A DNA stretch of 64,000 bases from Lepidurus packardi (taxonomy: Eukaryota; Arthropoda; Branchiopoda; Notostraca; Triopsidae), in NCBI GenBank assembly GCA_023053545.1, contig JAKZAN010000006.1, forward strand, positions 11,973,412 through 12,037,411, read 5' to 3'. The first letter of the stretch is position 1; each line of letters begins with the position of its first letter. The notes beneath the pieces were generated by a model. The model ran no database searches, was not told the DNA's origin, and saw only the letters and a program-made list of their open reading frames with translations. The translations under genes were made by a program, and so were the position numbers. Positions 1 through 11,779 of this stretch are shown here, piece after piece.

Positions 1-197
1 CAATCGAAACATGGTGAACACTAGCCAATCGCGCTAACAAGTTAATGTGGATTGGCACTTTGGCGTGGAGCATCTGGCAATCTTGGGTTAGCCGCCATAG
101 CAGGTCTAATGAGTAATACGACAGAATTCGTATTACGAAATATTCAAAGTGTTCTCATAAACTGACTACTGGAAACGAATTTTACTAAATTGATGAC

Positions 198-2487
198 TCA
201 CCTGATCAGACCGCGGGCGGAGCCAGCCGGGACACGGGGATGTACTGGATGCGCAGGTGCGGCAGCGCGAACTTGAGGATGAGGATAAGGAGCTGGTCGT
301 CGACGACCAAGCTGAGGTGAAACGGGCACTGTCACTCGAGATCTAGTGAGCCCACGATTGGCTGCCCTAACTCGTCTTGCAGCAGGTACAGGTACGGCAG
401 CTTGAGCAGCCGCTTCAGCCGCTTCTTGGGCGGCCATGGTCTCTGCCGAAAAAATGATGACATCTATAAAAAATAGCATTTTTATAAACAAGATCCCTTA
501 CCTTGACGTTGGAGGACTACTTCCTGGCGTTTTTGCTTGAGATTCTCGGTGAGCGTGCGTATTACGGCTTCGACTACACTATCAATCAAATGCATTCGAG
601 CCGTATTGTTGATAGGAATGCGGCACGTGGGACAGTCGTTCTTCACTCTGCGCCATTGATTAATACAGAACTCGCAGAACGTATGCATACAGCTTAAAGC
701 GGTGGCCTATATTTTGCGAACAAAAAAAATGGTAGATTCTCATTATTTTGTAATTTTTTTTATTTAAGTCTGTGGTTTACTTGGACAAAAAGCTCGCTAC
801 AAATTGTGCACTGTAGCTCGGATTCCACCCTTTCTGGCACAGAAGTGGTTGCAATAGCTAACTGCCTTTCCAAACACTGCTTCTCAGCTTCGGCCTTCTC
901 CAGCAACTCGCGCATATTCCCCATTTCATTGATTCGGACGGTTGGTCCAGCTTGTTAGAGGTTACATTTATATAATTCATATCACGTGTAGTTGCCTAAA
1001 GGGAAATTTCAAAAATACCTTCATTACTGCTTTCGATAACGACAACACTATTGCCCATGCATTGTTGCAACGCGTCAAATACTTCCGTCCCAAGCTGGAT
1101 ATACTCGTGAGCACTAGCTTGTTCTTCTTCTAACTTGGCTTGCATTTCCGCGAATGCGGAATTTTGCTAAATAAAAAAGGAAAGAAAAAGATTCCAAACA
1201 AAATTGCAAATCTGCATTGAATAGCAAATTTACTTCTCGATATCTTTGTTCTGCTTCTTCTCTTTGTTGGCGAAGCACGGAATGGACAGCATCTCCTAAT
1301 TCTAAACGCCTCTCAAAGTTGCGTTTTTCTTCTGCTCTCTGATGTTCTAATTCTGCCCTTTCGGTTTCCAATTTCTCTTCAGCTTGGCGTTTTTCTTGCA
1401 GCTTTTCTTGCAGTTCATGATTCATTTGCTCAAAGTAAACACGCTCTTTTTGAAGCTTTTGTTCTAGAAACAGTTTGTCATTCTGCAGCCCAGAGACCCT
1501 TTGAAGAAGCTTTTCCATATTTTCCAACATATTTTGCACACGATTTTCTCCCTCAACCAGACGAAGCTCTAAAGCGGTACGTTCTTCGTGCAACTTCTTA
1601 TTTAGCTCGTCTGTGTCACGTTGGTACCGCTCTTCCAGCTTGCATTTCTCTTCATGCAGTACTACGTGTTCCAGAACTCCTTTACACAGTTTGTCTTCTA
1701 AATTAGCCTTTTCAAATAAAAATTCCTGTTCAAGTGCTGCACTGCGAGTTTTCAGTAATTCCTTCAAATCTTCTTTTCCCTTCATGAGTTTGTCGCGTTC
1801 AGCGTTTTGAGTCTTAATATTCTCCTCTAGTGAGTGACGTTCTTGGAGTAAATGGGCTTCTTTGGCATTCTGGTTTGTTATGATTGTTTTAATAGCTTCG
1901 CCGTGAGAGACAATAGTCGAGACGTTCTGAAATTCGGGAAGCTGCTTAAGGACATCAGAGACGCCATACAATCGTGCCCTTTTCCTCTCAGTTTCTTCAT
2001 TTTCAGCGACAAAGCAAAATTCATACAAGTAACTGTCTTCTGGGCCAAACTGGACAAGATCGCCTTGCTTTAGTGGATATGGGATGTCTTTGGGGATCTG
2101 GCAGTTGTTGACCCAAACTCCATTGAGCCCCTATACAAAATAAATGGGAAATTGACCCAATTTTAAGAAAGTAATTACCAAACTTGTCACGTTCCATTTT
2201 TTGGTTATCTGGCTAAATTGGAAAGACGCGTGTTTCCTTGATATCTTTGGATCCGGGAAAATAAAATTCGACTCTTCTGATCGTCCAATCAAAGCCTAGT
2301 TAAGACAATAAAAAATTTATTGATGTAAATATACAAATAATAACATTGAAATTACTTCTGAACCAAGCAACGGGATGCAGGGATGAAACAAGTCTTCTGC
2401 CCTAATTCTATTAAGCATTGCTTTGAGTGGAGTCAATCCGTTATTCTCTACATCCTGTCCCAGCAATGTTCGTTTTGTTTCGCTCAT
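198..2487 (-). CDS. RNF8: RNF8-like FHA/coiled-coil/RING E3 ubiquitin ligase
   Basis: Seven exons read on the minus strand: 2487-2356, 2295-2179, 2130-1234, 1166-1019, 950-781, 706-502 and 442-198. All have GT-AG junctions with matching phases and give about 637 aa. An N-terminal FHA domain is visible (GRSEESNFIFPDPKISRKH, then GLNGVWVN and QGDLVQFG, very like RNF8). It is followed by some 300 residues of charged coiled coil in one exon and then a RING finger split by an intron (CTIC...CMHTFCEFC...CPTC). In known RNF8 the FHA domain binds phospho-Thr on MDC1 at DNA breaks and the RING works with UBC13 to ubiquitinate linker histone; nuclear location is inferred from that. The coiled coil is longer than in vertebrate RNF8 (485 aa). 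The last exon is GC-rich and encodes an Ala/Pro/Arg-rich tail unlike RNF8, so the 3' end is the least certain part. Confidence 0.87.
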
Positions 2488-2611
2488 ACTCATAAAAACA
2501 GTTTAAATGCATGAGAAATACATGAGTAAAATTACAAGAGGCTAAATGACGCTTATTCGGCAGTCGACAATGCACCCGTTAGATGGCGCGGACCGACTAT
2601 AAACGTTAAGA

Positions 2612-3113
2612 CCAACAGGTTCTCCAGTTTCGGAAATCCGAGATAAAAATGACACTAGTGTGTATTATGGTTTGAAAACGTTCTCGGAAAACCAATGACA
2701 AACGGGTGTCACTCGAATTCAAAAATGGTAGTTGGATTGTAAATACATTAGTTTAGGTTAGGTTAGGTTAAGTTAGGATAGGTTAGGATAGGTTAAGTTA
2801 GGATAGGTTAGGTTAGGTTTAGGTTAGGTTAGTTTAGGTTTGATTAGGTTAGTTTAGGTTTGATTAGGTTAGGTTAGCTTAGGTTAGGTTATTAAGTTAG
2901 GTTAGCTTAGGTTAGGTTATTAAGTTAGGTTAGATTAGGTTAGCTTCATGATTCTCATCAATTTTCGTTGATGAGAGTCGCTAAAATTTGAATTTTCTTT
3001 CACTCCACTAGCTGAAAAAAGAAGAATTCATTGTTGGCCAATGACACACTAGTGTCATGTTTGACCCAGGGACACTTTACGTACGTATGTAACTAAATCC
3101 GGAGAACGTGTTG
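2612..3113 (+). mobile_element. MITE carrying TTAGG-like tracts, copy 1 (502 bp)
   Basis: Non-coding element bounded by imperfect inverted ends (CAACAGGTTCTCC at the left, the complement of CAACACGTTCTCC at the right). It is flanked by a perfect 8-bp direct repeat CGTTAAGA (2604-2611 and 3114-3121). The middle (about 2750-2945) is degenerate TTAGG repeats mixed with TTAAG, ATAGG and GCTTAGG variants. Two further copies lie at 58779-59314 (inverted) and 59322-59856. The 8-bp TSD fits hAT- or P-type transposition, but the ends do not resemble the other hAT or P elements here, so the superfamily is unassigned. Confidence 0.8.
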
Positions 3114-3121
3114 CGTTAAGA

Positions 3122-3651
3122 AGAAGACGCTTATTCGGAGGAAATTTTCCTCCAGCATGTGTTGCCCCCCGCTGGTAAAGAAAGCGAATATGAAGCTTAG
3201 AATTTGCAGGAGTATAGGATTAGGGTGCGTTTCTTGACGGCTCTTCGGGTGACATCCACAAGTTGTCTGCTTCGGACATTTAGGTGCTTGTTTTGATGCC
3301 TTTTCGGAGCGAGTCTCCTAACCTAATCTAACCAAACCTAATAATCCCTGGATAAGAAAAAAATAGCATGCCGTAACTGGGAACTAGACTAACTAGAGGA
3401 AACGTTAACTTGGTGAACATTGATGTCAGTCATCTTCTTCTTTGTGTTGTTAAAGACGACAGACGAACTGGCATCGCATCGTTAGTCAAATCCAATATTC
3501 ATTAGTTCACGTTCCCAGACAGAAACTGCTCCCGTCATACCCACAGCACGACACAGAAGGGTTAGTGGTCAGACGAGTAAACTTTTGGCAGTTTCGATCC
3601 TCCGAAAAGGCGTTATATAGTAACTTCTAGAAAAATTCAGTGTTGGCATGG
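3122..3651. other. Intergenic stretch, fragment of dispersed repeat
   Basis: No gene seen. Around 3430-3480 there is a short match to a dispersed repeat also present at about 11520-11725 and 48085-48310 (shared words TTCTTTGTGTTGTTAAAGACGA and GCATCGCATCGT). The rest is unassigned. Confidence 0.5.
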
Positions 3652-3659
3652 GTACCAGC

Positions 3660-4729
3660 CACATATAGAGGTTTCACAGTATGCTAACAGGGCTATCTTC
3701 CAATGTTAAGGTTTTCTGACGACCTTCTCGGTCCCCAGAGTAATATTCAGCTAAAAGGCCAGAAAATGAAAGGGTACATTCGCAAACCTCCCAGTGCAGT
3801 TCAAAAAAGGTCACGACGGTTTACAAAGCGCGTAATTTAAATCTATTGCTTTAAACTATGTGAGCTTAAAATAAAAGATGAATTAACTAGGTCAAAGCAC
3901 AACACGTATACACATTCTAGACTATTTCGCGTTACCCAGGTTGCACCACGGGGAGGCAGTCTATTTTGCAACCCATACATAGGTGTTTTATAGTATACAG
4001 GTTTAACCCCATATACTATAAAATACCCATGTATATTAATGTCTATATGTCTTGTTATGACTATTTATGTCTATATACGAGTTATCCATTACATTGGTAC
4101 TTTACAACTATTCCTAAATGTTACTAACTTTTGCAAGTTTAGTATTTTTCTTAACACGTTTAACTACGGCTCTTTCTGCTACAGCTACATTTTCTTCTTT
4201 AAGTGTATAGTAAATCCTAACTCGAACGAACAAATTAAAAAAATAATCAACTGGAAAAGCTTCGCATGTGAATTCCGATAAACCAAGCAGTTTAAGTTTA
4301 GCAACAATAACACTAACTATCACTGGCATTCAAAAATACAGAAGTAGGAAGTACTTGCATTTCTTTAGGGGTTAGCAAGCAATGTGAACTTGAAATGGAT
4401 TAGTGTAAGACTTATTACCAAAAAATAGCATAGGCATTTTTCCAAAAACACTTTCAAATGCGCGCGTTGCCGGTAGGACCCTACGTCAGCCCAAAACTCC
4501 CTAGAGTGCCCGAGAGAGTCCCCCGTTTTGTGAATGTTTTGTTCTCTTCTCGAACCCTTTCTCTAGTAGATTAGGAATGCCTACATGGGGGTACATGGCA
4601 CAGTCTGGGAATCCATCCCCCATATAAACCTTCGTACCCTCACATCCTCTTGGGATCGAGAGATTTGTGAGAAAACCTTAACATTGGAAGGATACCCCTG
4701 TTACCATACTGTGAAACCTCTATACTGTG
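3660..4729. mobile_element. P-like (THAP-type) DNA transposon, non-autonomous copy
   Basis: Terminal inverted repeats of about 60 bp start CACATATAGAGGTTTCACAG at the left and end with the complement of CACAGTATAGAGGTTTCACAG at the right. They are flanked by a perfect 8-bp TSD GTACCAGC (3652-3659 and 4730-4737), as expected for P elements. The minus strand from 4329 to 4114 encodes the last residues of the P-like transposase (a segment with FFNLFVRVRIYYTLK, then a Lys-rich end), shared with the copies at 18940-20949 and 48510-49739. The rest of the transposase is missing, so this 1070-bp copy is an internally deleted passenger. Confidence 0.85.
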
Positions 4730-4737
4730 GTACCAGC

Positions 4738-5459
4738 GCATTGATTCGTGGCGCTCGTGTTCCCACCAAAGTGCAACTCACCGGGGAGCTTTAAAAGAAT
4801 TATTTATCACAGTAGACCATATTTGCACCAGTTTCATAAATGCAGCTAAGTTATAAGTACAGAAGAATTACAATATGTAAAGTTTATTATGTCACGTCAT
4901 ACACGGTTATATCAAAAATAAGTCAAGAAAAACGCCGAAAATAAGTTAACATAGGAGAATAGGTAGGCTTAAGAAAACTGCGTTTTATAAATGCGAAAAC
5001 ATTGTCGTAGTAAGGCGTTAATAGAAACGCTAATAGAAGTTAGTAGGACTCCGCTTTACGCCATGTAGCACAAGCATTGCCGGTGTAACCCAAACCGCCA
5101 TATATAAAAAATTAGCCCTAGATCTAATGTAGGGGTTCTTTAGTTAGAACACTTCATTTGATCGGTTATGTTACGTACATTTTGTCATTTTCGGACCTTT
5201 GTAGCACTTTAAAAGGTCCGTCCGTCCTCACATCGGGGTCGGTCCTTTTGTGTCGGGTCTGTCACAGTAGTAAGTACCTAGGAAAACTGGACAGATTAGA
5301 AAGCTTTATTTCAGTATATGACGTTCTCTTGAAAGCATAAAAAACCTAGAGGAAACTAAATTGTTCTCCTTCTTATGCTGTATAATTATTTGCCTTAGTA
5401 AACATCGTTGTAAACTTTACGAGTCCGCCCTGACCCAACTCTGTTCCCTTCGTTTAACC
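4738..5459. other. Intergenic stretch, nothing recognised
   Basis: AT-rich sequence with no convincing coding exon, RNA gene or repeat structure. The last eight bases (5452-5459) are the left TSD of the next element. Confidence 0.4.
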
Positions 5460-5675
5460 CAGCGGTTCTCAAACTATGCGCCGCGGCGCCCTGGTGCGCC
5501 GTGGTAGGCTTGCAGGGACGCCGCGAAAGATTCCTATAATTGCATAGATGCAGCGATTATATAGCCCTATGTCCTAAGGGGCGCCGCGCGAGCTGCGAAT
5601 ATGTTCCGAGGGGCGCCGCGGCGAATTGGGGGATACTGCTAGTGCGTCGTGAACGAAAAAGTTTGAGAACCCCTG
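5460..5675. mobile_element. hAT-type MITE (216 bp)
   Basis: Starts CAGCGGTTCTCAAACT and ends with its near complement AGTTTGAGAACCCCTG, a classic hAT terminus. The flanks are 8-bp repeats GTTTAACC and GTTTAACT (7 of 8 identical; 5452-5459 and 5676-5683). The inside is GC-rich (several GCGCCGCG words), unlike its AT-rich surroundings, and has no coding capacity. Confidence 0.85.
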
Positions 5676-5915
5676 GTTTAACTAGTAAGTAGGTGTACAC
5701 AAGACCGACTACAAAATTTTCCGTCATATAGGCCTACATAACGAAGTTTTTGCTGCAGCTGAGTATTAGAGCAGTCGACAGTTTCAGAAAGGTAATTACA
5801 TGCTCCTTCGACTCCGTTTCCATTTCTTGTTCAAGTACTTGTAAAGTTACACATGGAGAATCAAGGTTATATTTTTCCGAATACAAGTATGACACAACGA
5901 GCACAAGAAAATGTC

Positions 5916-8900
5916 TTATGGGTTTATTAGTTGCTTGACAAAGCGTATCAAGTCTTCGCGATGGAACTCATCAGGTTTAGCTTCCTGAATAGCATGGACA
6001 CGCACTCCATAGTCCCACCACCATGCCAAACGTTCACTATGGGAATTCCAAGCATTCATAATCGAGTCTTTCGGACACTCAAAAACTGATGTCTTCTGTA
6101 AGGTGTGGAACCAGTACTTCCTGCGCTGCGAGCGACTTAACGCAACCATCCATGGAGCTAAAAATCAGAAATAAATCGAATGAAATCAAGCCTTCAAATA
6201 AACTAGTTTTGAAAAACAAAACTTTCTAAGAGACTACAAAATTGCAAAAAATTAACATAATTAGTATTTTTTTTTAAGTAATATACTAAACATCATTTAA
6301 ATAATACTTCAAGTAAGAACTTAAACTAATTGTTTCAAGTAATAATTTAAACTAATTACTGAAGTTCTGTAATAAATACTATTTTGAAGACTACTAAAAA
6401 ACTCACTTACCTTGCGTTGATTTGTAGAAAAGGAGACCAGTAGGTATAACCAGTTTGGGTTCCACATCATCAATGCAGTAGACTATTCTTTCACCCAGGC
6501 TTTTGACATACGAAACATCCAGTTTCTCAAAAATATGCTCGACTTCTTCCAACCGATACATTCCTTTCGCTCGCACAGCTGCGATTTTGCTATTGCTAGG
6601 CTTGTTCATAGCTTTGGCGAACTTTTTGCATAGTTCATGCCTATACAAGACAAGAAAAACCATAAGAATTATAGGAATAATATAAAAATCTGTGAATTGT
6701 TGACCTATCTTTCAGATGAAGTCCACAAACATCTTTCCCACCAAGCCACCACGCGTCTATAATATGGAAAGCTGGAACTCGGCGTTGGGACCTGCCCTCG
6801 CCTTTCATTTCTTGAACTATTTCCCCATAGATTAATGTATCACGACTTAATTCCAACGCAATTTCAACTTTGACCCATCGCGTCTTATCCCAGCGAAATA
6901 CATTCGACCGACCAAGACCTATCAAAAAACAAAATAAACGATGATTCAAGATAGTTTTTCGAGTTTAGTCTTAATTGTACTATTTTTCTTACCTAAATAA
7001 AAAGTCCGCTCTGGCTTATCCTTGGGTCCGCTTACGACTACGCAACGCCAATCATAAGGAGACTTGACTGTCGCACGCAGAGTGGCTTCTGACAATACCG
7101 TGGCGTTTCTAGACAGCTGACCTAACACAGATTGCGTTATATAATGAGATTCATTGCATTTACGCATTTAAATTTATAAATTAATTCGACCTTTAATGCT
7201 TTATGAATCAAAATTAATTAAAAATAGTTCTCGCAATTAAAAAAAAAAGATAAAAAAAGTTAAGTATTTAAAAGTAAGGTATCTTCTGGGTATATGTATA
7301 CTAGAAATCGAGTGTGTTTTGATTACTTTGGTCCGTGTCGTGAACAAGCTCTTCGAACCTCTCACTGGCATTAGACCGCCTTGGGGCAACTCTGGGTTTA
7401 TCTGGAACATCCCAAAATTCGAGACATTGTTTCCTCAGTTCCGCTTGCCGATCTTCACGCAGATTACTATCTCTGCAAAAAGCACCAATTTTGGCCAAGC
7501 CCACGACTTGTCTACTGCCAAGCCTAAAGAACATATGCAAATTATATAAAAAAAAAATATTTGCATACTAAGCAAGAAAGTTAAGAATTACGTGTTATTG
7601 GAAGTTACGATGTAATCACAAAACTCGCGATCTTCCTTTAAGCGTGACAAAGGCACAATTTCATTAATGTCTTGGTCGGAAGTGGCACTGCTCAACTCAC
7701 TCAGGCGGCAATTAACTTCGAACAGAAAATCCGCCACATCTTTAGCCCAATCCTGCTTCCATTTGCAGACAATATACCTAAAATGGGTAATAACAGATTG
7801 AAGACAAAATACACCCATTACATTTTTAATATTATAATTTAATATTTTAACTAGTCACCTTTCGGAATTAGCGGGACGACTAGTATTGGGTTTGTGGATG
7901 GAAATATGTTTGAAACACCGGTACATTAGGTAAACGAGCCCCACACTGAAAGGTGTGAACACGTCAAATAGTTTGCACACAAAATGTCCACCTATTTATT
8001 CCATTCCAAGGGCATATTAGCTTGGAACTATAACTTTTAACAGCTTTCGAACAATAAAAGCCCTGACAACTTACCAGTACGAACAACCGACAAGGCAACT
8101 AAAAACTGGCACAGGTACAGCCGTTTGGATAAGATTTCTTGCAAATTCTCCTGACCTTCGACTGAAAATCCCTAGAAAAAAAGGAAGTTTAAAAAAGGAA
8201 TTTAAAATCTACATTTACTCAAAAGTTATTACCCCATCGGCCATCATGAAATGAACACCCTTGTTGTCTGTGTTCTCCAGCACTAATTTACGTAAGGAGC
8301 GAATGTTGATAGGGTCGTAAACGTCTCCATCTCCCTTTTCACCTAGAAAACGAGACTTTCAGCTTCGTGTAAGAAGATATCCTGGTACAAACTACCGTAA
8401 TAAGGCTCGAAACTTTCACAAGGACCAGCAAAAAAATCTTCGAGCTTGAAATCGTTACTACTACGCAAAGTAAAGCCATACCCTTTCGCTTCCCATTTCT
8501 TCCGCCATAATATGTACTCTGAAAAACCCCCTGGTCCCGCACAGACATCAGCAAAGTACAGCAGTTCGTTAGGCTGGACCAATGAAGACTTTTGTTGCAA
8601 AAATAATACAAATAAATATGTAAAAATTACATACACAACGCTTTCATAATCAATTATATGTTAAATACAGAACTTTTTTACCCCATCTTCATGTTTGGGG
8701 TCCGTGAACATAAAGTCAAACGCTGCATCAATATTAGCCATCTTCATTGCTGCTCTGTTCAAAAAACAGCCGCCTCGTATAGTTTCGAAAGGGTTAGAGC
8801 GTGAACGAGCGCTATTTAACTCTTGAGCCCCCAATGAATCAAAGATGGACTACAGAAAAGTGCAATTTATTTTAAACTTACCATAGCGTCTAATTTAAAT

Positions 8901-9748
8901 TTACTTTGCTACTGAGAACTTCTTGCAGAATCTCTGGATCGCAAAATTCCGTTTCGTCATCAATAGTAAGTTTCTTTTTGCCTTCTTGTATCCATGTGCG
9001 TAACTTCGCCAACGTGAGCGGCGGTTCTGTGTTTTCAGGAGCCCATGTCACTGATTCTCGCACTTCTATAAGCTGAAACCCAGGAGGTCGAAAAGTTAGA
9101 AACTTGAACTTACGTAGTTGTTTTAAACTGGCTTTTACTTCTCTAGTGGAATCCCATTCAAGATCAGCGGCTTGCAAAAGTCCAGACACAGCTAAGCCCA
9201 AACCTCGACGACCGCGTTGTGTAGATAATTCAACAGGTGCAACACGTCCTTGTGCATTTTTACCCAGACCTCTTCCTTCTTGGTATCCCATCATTTTCTA
9301 TCCAACGAAATATTAAAAGTTAAAAACGGAGGAGTAATTTGCGTTTCTATCAAATTTTACCATCATTTTCTTAGCAGTAGGGTTTAAGACAGGTTCAACC
9401 GGGGCTTTTCTTTTGATGAGGGCTTTGTGGGCTCTGGATACATCTGTTCCAAATTTGGCTTTGCGTGCATTGCTATCTGAATCCGAATCATTTGCGCTGT
9501 CTTGTGAGTGTGTCATCTTGGAATCGCCAAAGCCTGAGAAACTGGAAGATGGTTGGGGTTTGTTAGCAGATACTATTACGCTGCTTCTAGTTTGATTCGT
9601 CATTTTCTTAGAAATGCTATTTGGGGCAACGTAACGCGTTCCTCCACGTTCATCGTCAGAACTGGAATCTACCAAAAGAATATTTACTTTTAGTAGTTTA
9701 AACGTATTGGACTTTACCACTTAGACTGGTTATTTTTGGCGTCGCCAT
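5916..9748 (-). CDS. CMTR1: Cap-specific mRNA 2'-O-methyltransferase 1 (CMTR1)
   Basis: Fourteen minus-strand exons: 9748-9718, 9668-9361, 9297-8905, 8849-8682, 8588-8396, 8342-8233, 8171-8075, 7991-7859, 7777-7592, 7523-7327, 7121-6993, 6918-6705, 6640-6411 and 6157-5916. Phases agree throughout and give about 876 aa (human 835). Order of domains: a Ser/Asp-rich N-terminus; a G-patch starting [16 protein letters not shown]; an FtsJ-type methyltransferase with [14 protein letters not shown] (SAM-binding loop), MMADGGFSVEGQ (catalytic Asp) and [16 protein letters not shown] (catalytic Lys); a guanylyltransferase-like region ([11 protein letters not shown]); and a C-terminal WW-like segment ([11 protein letters not shown]). 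The enzyme methylates the 2'-O of the first transcribed nucleotide of capped nuclear RNA. The start is the ATG at 9748 just before a short first exon. Nothing is broken. Confidence 0.95.
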
Positions 9749-10116
9749 CCCGCTGTTTGCTGTAAAGCAAAGCAAAATACAGCAACGGCAATGTTTTGTT
9801 ATTTTGTCCCGCGGTACATAGTAATCGATACTGCTCACAATCAGAAAATCGATACAGATTTTCCGAGATGATTCTAGAAGGTTTAGAATGTTGGCACTTG
9901 GTTTATAACTACCAGAAATTCGACTTGCATTCAAGTCTACATCTTTATGTGAAATGGACACCTGTAATATTCTGTAATATTTATTGCAAGCCTTCCATAC
10001 TGGCCCATTGACTACTTTGACCGATTCGTACTGTGACGTCAGGTTTCAACAGACGCTAGAATTTCCTAAAGAACTTGACGTCGGTCCGAGGAATGCTTAG
10101 TTTATTGCAGCCTGGT
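9749..10116. promoter_or_regulatory. CMTR1 upstream region
   Basis: Non-coding sequence directly upstream of the CMTR1 start codon, so its promoter must lie here or in the repeat beyond. No firm TATA box or motif could be assigned. Confidence 0.35.
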
Positions 10117-10564
10117 CTGTCGTGTAAAGTGACGGATCCGTCACTTTAGGAGCTGAGGCAAATTTGACCGAAAACCATATCAAGTCAAGACCGAATACCT
10201 CCCCACACCACTGATTCGCTAGTCGCAAATCGATTTATAACCTGTTTATATCGAAACCATTTGTTACTTTCAATATGAACTTGACGACTAGTGAAAACAA
10301 ACATGGCGAACATGAAGAAAACAACAATGCAAGTAGACTTCCGAAGAAGATAAGAACGTTACGAGATTGCTCAAACTAACCTAACTTAACCTAACCTAAC
10401 GTTCTTTGTTTGTGCCAACGTAAAGTGAATAGCTCGTTTTATGTTTATCTGGCGTCACCATCAGGGGTGTGAAGTGCTATTCGGTCTTAACTTGATACAG
10501 TTTTCAGTCAAATTTGCCTCAGCTCCCTTCAGGAGACTGACGGATCCGTCACTTTACACGACAG
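10117..10564. repeat. Fold-back element with ~95-bp inverted arms
   Basis: The left arm (about 10117-10205) and right arm (about 10465-10564) are inverted near-copies. Both begin CTGTCGTGTAAAGTGACGGA and share GAGCTGAGGCAAATTTGAC and AAGACCGAATA. Each arm itself holds a small hairpin around GTGACGGATCCGTCAC. The loop includes a short run of TTAGG-like complement (CTAACCTAACTTAACC). No clear TSD was found, so the insertion mechanism is unknown. Confidence 0.7.
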
Positions 10565-10724
10565 GCCAAATTGCCGACACTGTCTTCTTCAAATATGGGC
10601 TACTAAAAAGGCGCGCATCGACGGGCCTCAGCACACGAACGCAACTATCGCGTACCTTGTAGAAGACCCGCATGGAACGTAGACACAAGGAAGACCCGGC
10701 AAAGGACGGGGACTAGAAGATTCA

Positions 10725-11475
10725 CCACAGCCAAAACCTGTTTTTACTAATCCTGTAAACTCACCACAACTTTTCTCTAGTGACAATTCCCCACACGAAA
10801 ATTCACCACAGTATGATCATTGAATACTGACATAGTGGGAAACCCACCTTAAAGCCTTCCTCCACTCCCCACGCTAGCCCCGCCCGATGCTTCGTTATTA
10901 TTTCTGGAGAGATGTCGTTCCTGACTCCCTGTACACAAACAAAAAGTGAACACATCGTGAAAACGAGTTGTAGTTTGTATTCAAATTTAAACGAATTGTA
11001 GTTTGTACTCAAATTGTAGAGATAGTTGTACGAGTTGTAGTAGTTTGTAACACAAAACGAGTTGTAGTTTGTACACAAACAAAACGTGAACACGTCGTGA
11101 AAACGAGTTGTAGTTTGTATTCAAATGTATTATTATTATTAAACGTGAGCAATCCTGAAAACGAGTTTTAAAATTAGTACTTGTAGTTGTGTTCAAATTC
11201 AAACGAGTTGTAGTTTGTATTCATATTTGTAGTTTGTTTTCAAATTCAAGTTTGTATTCAAAGTAAAAACAGGTTTTTGCTGTGGAGCCAACTGTGGGGA
11301 ATTTTCCTTTGGGGAATTGTCACTAGAGAACAGTTGTGGTGAGTTTACAGGATTAGCAAAAACAGATTTTGGCTGTGGAGCCAACTGTGGTGAATTTTCC
11401 TGTAGGGAATTGTCACTAGAGGGCAGTTGTGGTGAGTTTACAGGATTAGTAAAAACAGGTTTTGGCTGTGGTGAA
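10725..11475. repeat. Complex repeat block: 93-bp tandem unit, AT-rich core, inverted partner
   Basis: At 11265-11475 a 93-bp unit (31 codons) is repeated about 2.3 times. On the minus strand each unit encodes NPVNSPQL, SSDNS and ENSPQLAPQ. At 10725-10810 one unit is present in the opposite orientation and encodes the same peptide on the plus strand. Between them (10925-11260) short words such as AACGAGTTGTAGTTTGTA recur many times. Because the unit is a whole number of codons with a conserved Ser/Pro/Gln peptide, it may derive from a coding tandem repeat, but no complete gene is visible. Confidence 0.6.
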
Positions 11476-11485
11476 TCTTCTCGTA

Positions 11486-11740
11486 CCCAAAAGGACTACG
11501 GTGTACCCCACAAAAGGACTACGGACTCCTTCTGCTTCTTTGTGTTCTTAAAGACGACAAGGCGAAGTGGCCTTGCATCGTCGTCTGCTGCATTGACGAT
11601 AGGTGTCGCTGTCTATTCAACTCCGGTTGACTTTGTTCCGAACACGATTTTACACTATTCTATTGGGATGGGCGTGCTTAGGAAAGTGCATGTTAAAGAA
11701 ATGTGATAGAATTTAGACCTTTACCGAACATTAAAATAAT
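11486..11740. repeat. Dispersed repeat (copy at 11.5 kb)
   Basis: About 200 bp here (from CTTCTTTGTGTTCTTAAAGA to AAAGTGCATGTTAAAG) matches 48085-48310 closely, with a shorter match near 3430. It is preceded by two copies of AAAAGGACTACGG, a word also seen at about 22830. No open reading frame of interest and no terminal repeats were found. Confidence 0.6.
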
Positions 11741-11779
11741 ATCGACTAGTCCTGTAACTCTTATGTAAACCACTAAAAA

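Noticed and set aside
2750..2945. (TTAGG)n tract as a chromosome end
   Set aside because: Too degenerate, bounded by unique sequence and a TSD, and genes continue on both sides; it is part of a MITE, not a telomere.
8446..8649. Plus-strand frames across the CMTR1 methyltransferase exon
   Set aside because: Shadow of the well-supported [14 protein letters not shown] exon on the minus strand.
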